From REDI01 sp964586865 (GTDB lineage: Bacteria; Myxococcota_A; UBA796; GCA-2862545), in NCBI GenBank assembly GCA_964586865.1, contig CAZPJM010000302.1, positions 1 through 6,241 on the forward strand: a DNA stretch of 6,241 bases. Reading direction: 5' to 3'. Below, one piece after another: positions 3,503 to 6,241 of the stretch; the first letter of the stretch is position 1, and each line of letters opens with the position of its first letter. Below the pieces are notes generated by a model. The model ran no database searches. It was not told the DNA's origin and worked only from the letters and a program-made list of their open reading frames with translations. The position numbers and the translations under genes are program-made.

Positions 3503-6193
3503 ATGTCGACCCCCCAGGCGTCCGGCCCCGACGCTCCTCCTCTCGACCTCGTCGCCCTCGACGGCGCCCTCTCGCCGGTCCGGCGGGTGCTGGCCTGGAT
3601 CCGGTCCGGGCGCGGCGCCGAGCCTCGCTACCTGGGCGTGATCGGGGGGCGCTGGCTGGGTCTGGCCCGGCGCATGGCCGTGCCGGCGGCTGCCGCCGAC
3701 CTCCTGGACGAGATGATCGAGGCCTTGGACGGCTTCGACGCCGCCGAGGACCGGGAGGGTCGCCTGGCGGTGCTCTACGCCAACCTGGCCCGGCTCGACA
3801 CCCTGCTCGGTCTGCCCCTGTCCGGAGCCAGCGCCTCTCACGCCGCGGATGCCCCGGCCGGGGCCGCGGCGAGCGCCGACAGACCGGCCCGCGAGCCCGG
3901 GTCCCGCAAGCGGGATTCCGAGAGCCGGAAGCGCGCACGCCGGCGCAGCCGGGGCAGTCGGCGCCGCGGTCGGGCGAGCGAGAGCGAGCCGGCCGAGACG
4001 ACCTCCCCCGCGCCACCCTCGCCCGCAGGCCCCCTCTCCCTCGGTGACCGGGCGCTGGGCGGCCGTCCCCTCGACGCCCTCGAGGGCGCGGGACCCTTCG
4101 TGGACGCCCTGCGCCGGGCCGGCCTCGTCACCGTCGGCGACCTGCTGGCCAGGGCCCCCACCGGCGAGGACGTGGTCCAGCCGGTCCTGGGGGCGGGTCG
4201 TCTCACCGTCGAGGGGCGGGCGGCCGTGGGCGGGCGGGTCCAGCGGCGGTGGACCCGGCTCCTGCCCGACGGCACGCGCCGCACCGTGGTCCGCCTGCGT
4301 GGCGCCGGCCTGACCGACGCCGTCTGGGAAGGGGGCGCGCCCGCCTGGCTGATGGAGCGGCTCGCCCCCGGGGAGCGGGCCGTGCTGGTGGGCGAGGCCC
4401 GGATGGCGGGCGGGGGCGATGGGCCCGCCGATCTTGACGGTGGCGCTCCTTCCGAGGGGGAGGCCGGTGGCCCCGCCCGGCTGGTCGATCCCGAGCTCGC
4501 CCACGACGACGGCAAGCATGCCGCGCGCCTGCCCACCTTCGGTCTCGAGGGGGTTGCCGACCCGCTGGTCCGGGCCCTCCTCCACCAGATCCTCCCTGAT
4601 CTGGGCCGGGTGGCCGAGCCCCTTCCCGCGGCCCTCCGGGAGGGCCGTGAGCTGCCGGACCTGGGCAAGGCCCTCGGAGACGCCTTCACCCGCGGCGGCC
4701 GCGCCACCCGGGCCCGGGCGCGGCTCGCCTGGGACGAGGCGGTGCTGGCCAACCTGGGGCTGCTCTGGCCGCGCTTCCAGGGCGCCGCCCCCCGCGGGGT
4801 ACCCCACACCGTGCTCCACGGTCTCACCGTGCGGGCCATGCGGGTGATGGACATCCGCCTCTCGGACGAGCAGCAGGAGGCGTTCGACGAGGTCAAGCGC
4901 GGCCTGCGCTCCCCGCGCCCCATGCGCCGGGTCCTGACCGGAGAGGTCGGGGTCGGCAAGGGCCTGGTGGCGGTGCTCTCGGTCCTGGTGGTCGCCGAGA
5001 ACAAGCACCAGGTCATGGTGCTGGCCCCCGATCGCGCCACCGCCGAGCAGCGCTTCGCCTTCACCGAGCCGCTCCTCCGCGAGGTGGGTCTGGTGGCGCG
5101 GCTGTACGACCGGGAGCCCACGGCCGCCCAGCGCGACGCCCTGCGCCGCGGCGAGGTCCATGCCGTCTTCGGCGCCCTCGACCTGCTCGACGCCGATCTG
5201 GAGTTCCGGCGTCTCGGACTGGTGGTGGCAGGCGAGCGGGATGTGTTCGGGACGGTCCCTCCCAAGGTCGAGGCCCTCCGGGGTCCCGCCCCGGATCTCC
5301 TGGTCATCACCTCCACCCCCGTCCCGTGGCCGGTGCTCCTGCGCGCCTACCCGACCTTCGACGTCTCGGTCCTCCGTCAGCTGCCGGGTCGCGACGTGGC
5401 CGTCGACATCCGCCCCGCCGAGGCCCGCGAGGAGGCCTACGCCGAGGTGGCCCAGGCCATCTCCCGCGGCGAGCAGGTGGTGGTGGTCTTTCCCATGCTG
5501 CGGGGCGGCGATCTGATGGACCTCCGGCAGGCCGTCGCCATGGTGCGCATGCTCGAGCAGCGGGCCTTCCCCGGCGCGCGGGTCCACCTCTTCCACGGGG
5601 CCATGCACCACGAGGAGCGGATCCGCACCTACCAGGCCTTCCGGGATCACGAGATCGACGTGCTGGTGGCCACCACCCACTTCGAGGCGGGACCGGCGGT
5701 GCCGGGCGTCAGCACCATCGTGGTGGAGCAGGCCGACCACATGAGCCTCTCGCGGCTCCACCGCGTCCGGGGCCACGTCTCGGTGGGGGCCGGCGCGCCA
5801 CGCTGTGTCCTGATCACCGGTCAGCAGCCCGACCCGGCGGGCGTAGACCGGATCCGGCGCTTCGTGGACGCGCGCGAGGGCTTCTCGGTGAGCGTCCTCG
5901 AGCTGGCCGACCGTGGCCTGGACCAGATGGTGGCCGTCTCCGAGGGCGGGGGGGGCCGGTTCTCGTGGCTCGATCCCAACCGGGACGGCGACCAGCTCCT
6001 CGAGGCCCGCCGGGCCGCCGTCCGTCTGCTGGGCGCCGATGCGGGCCTCCGCGAGCCCGGCCACGCCGAGCTCACCCGCTACCTCGCCCATCGCTGGGAG
6101 CACCTGCTCGACGGGCCCTGCCCGGTGCGGGCACCCGGCCGCAGCAAGGGGCGCGGCGGGGGCAAGCGTCGCCGCCGACGCCGGAAGCGCTAG
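3503..6193 (+). CDS. RecG-like protein with a degenerate helicase core
   Basis: The 896 residues follow the order of RecG, the helicase that regresses stalled forks and unwinds R-loops, but are longer (RecG is usually near 690). A helical N-terminal region (about 16-108) leads to a basic disordered linker (110-178; RKR/RRR-rich at 134-157), then the RecG entry motif PLDALEGAGP at 189-198, the wedge OB domain (to about 330, with a Gly/Asp-rich loop at 301-325), helicase domain 1 (about 450-610), helicase domain 2 (about 640-772), the C-terminal region, and a final tail of Arg/Lys/Gly (876-896). Motifs are recognisable but catalytically broken: Walker A is GEVGVGKG (480-487, Thr replaced by Gly), the DEQH box is AGER (576-579), motif III is TSTPVP (603-608), motif V is TTHFEAGPAVP (724-734), and motif VI is RVRGHVSVG (754-762, two arginines lost). 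ATP hydrolysis is therefore unlikely. The long intact frame argues against decay. ATG at 3503 follows GGAG at 3494-3497. It may bind branched DNA or RNA-DNA hybrids without unwinding; that is inference. The recG symbol is withheld because true RecG activity is doubtful. Confidence 0.9.
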   Translation: MSTPQASGPDAPPLDLVALDGALSPVRRVLAWIRSGRGAEPRYLGVIGGRWLGLARRMAVPAAAADLLDEMIEALDGFDAAEDREGRLAVLYANLARLDTLLGLPLSGASASHAADAPAGAAASADRPAREPGSRKRDSESRKRARRRSRGSRRRGRASESEPAETTSPAPPSPAGPLSLGDRALGGRPLDALEGAGPFVDALRRAGLVTVGDLLARAPTGEDVVQPVLGAGRLTVEGRAAVGGRVQRRWTRLLPDGTRRTVVRLRGAGLTDAVWEGGAPAWLMERLAPGERAVLVGEARMAGGGDGPADLDGGAPSEGEAGGPARLVDPELAHDDGKHAARLPTFGLEGVADPLVRALLHQILPDLGRVAEPLPAALREGRELPDLGKALGDAFTRGGRATRARARLAWDEAVLANLGLLWPRFQGAAPRGVPHTVLHGLTVRAMRVMDIRLSDEQQEAFDEVKRGLRSPRPMRRVLTGEVGVGKGLVAVLSVLVVAENKHQVMVLAPDRATAEQRFAFTEPLLREVGLVARLYDREPTAAQRDALRRGEVHAVFGALDLLDADLEFRRLGLVVAGERDVFGTVPPKVEALRGPAPDLLVITSTPVPWPVLLRAYPTFDVSVLRQLPGRDVAVDIRPAEAREEAYAEVAQAISRGEQVVVVFPMLRGGDLMDLRQAVAMVRMLEQRAFPGARVHLFHGAMHHEERIRTYQAFRDHEIDVLVATTHFEAGPAVPGVSTIVVEQADHMSLSRLHRVRGHVSVGAGAPRCVLITGQQPDPAGVDRIRRFVDAREGFSVSVLELADRGLDQMVAVSEGGGGRFSWLDPNRDGDQLLEARRAAVRLLGADAGLREPGHAELTRYLAHRWEHLLDGPCPVRAPGRSKGRGGGKRRRRRRKR

Positions 6194-6205
6194 CCCGGAT
6201 CCCTC

Positions 6206-6241
6206 ATGACGACCGCGCCTGCGCGGACTCGGGCGCCTCGA
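6206..6241 (+). CDS. Possible start of a further gene (cut by window edge)
   Basis: An ATG at 6206, twelve bases after the preceding stop, opens a frame that stays open for 12 codons to the window end. The short peptide is Thr/Ala/Pro/Arg-rich and shows no family. Only a weak GGA precedes it. The tight spacing fits operon layout, but so few codons cannot prove a gene. Confidence 0.3.
   Translation, partial: MTTAPARTRAPR

Noticed and set aside
3386..6103. A 905-codon open frame on the - strand opposite the RecG-like gene.
   Set aside because: It is rich in Gly, His, Pro, Gln and Val runs with no recognisable domain, as expected from the antisense of a GC-rich coding sequence. The + strand reading has continuous family homology.
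3503..6193. The possibility that the RecG-like gene is a decaying pseudogene.
   Set aside because: The frame is 896 codons without interruption, has a good ribosome binding site, and keeps the hydrophobic framework of all domains; only functional residues are changed.

Overview
This is a gene-dense, very G+C-rich (roughly three-quarters by eye) bacterial chromosomal window. All supported genes lie on the + strand, in order: the 3' end of lepA, a small single-pass membrane protein gene, pyrB, a dihydroorotase-like gene (pyrC'), greA, and a long RecG-related gene. A possible further gene begins at the right edge. The base composition, the housekeeping content and a RecG-type protein with a helical N-terminal extension would fit a high-GC Myxococcota or other 'deltaproteobacterial' lineage. 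That is a weak inference; no taxon-specific marker is present.

Left part (1-608): lepA (elongation factor 4) ends at 158. After 75 bases comes a 124-codon membrane protein whose shape and position resemble the DUF4845-type proteins found near lepA/lepB in many proteobacteria. Middle part (608-2858): pyrB encodes a complete aspartate carbamoyltransferase. It is followed with a 4-base ATGA overlap by a dihydroorotase homologue that has lost about half of the metal ligands of class I dihydroorotases. This is the arrangement of the Pseudomonas pyrB-pyrC' pair, where an inactive dihydroorotase is a structural partner of the transcarbamoylase. A stable hairpin covers the ribosome binding region of pyrB and lies inside a 20-codon open frame that links the preceding stop to the pyrB GTG start. 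This suggests translational coupling.

Right part (2859-6241): after a 139-base spacer comes greA, a full-length transcript cleavage factor. Only 28 bases later an 896-codon protein starts. It aligns along its length with the RecG helicase architecture (N-terminal helical region, wedge domain, two helicase domains, C-terminal region). Its Walker A threonine, the DEQH box, both conserved arginines of motif VI and the RQTG-type translocation signature are all replaced. It therefore looks like an intact but catalytically dead RecG paralogue, with very basic segments in the N-terminal linker and the C-terminal tail.

The window thus holds two independent pseudo-enzymes in a row of ordinary housekeeping genes. 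One (PyrC') has a known precedent. The other (the RecG-like pseudo-helicase beside greA) is the most novel item. No RNA genes, mobile elements, CRISPR arrays or convincing intrinsic terminators were seen. No stretch of more than 300 bases lacks a gene.
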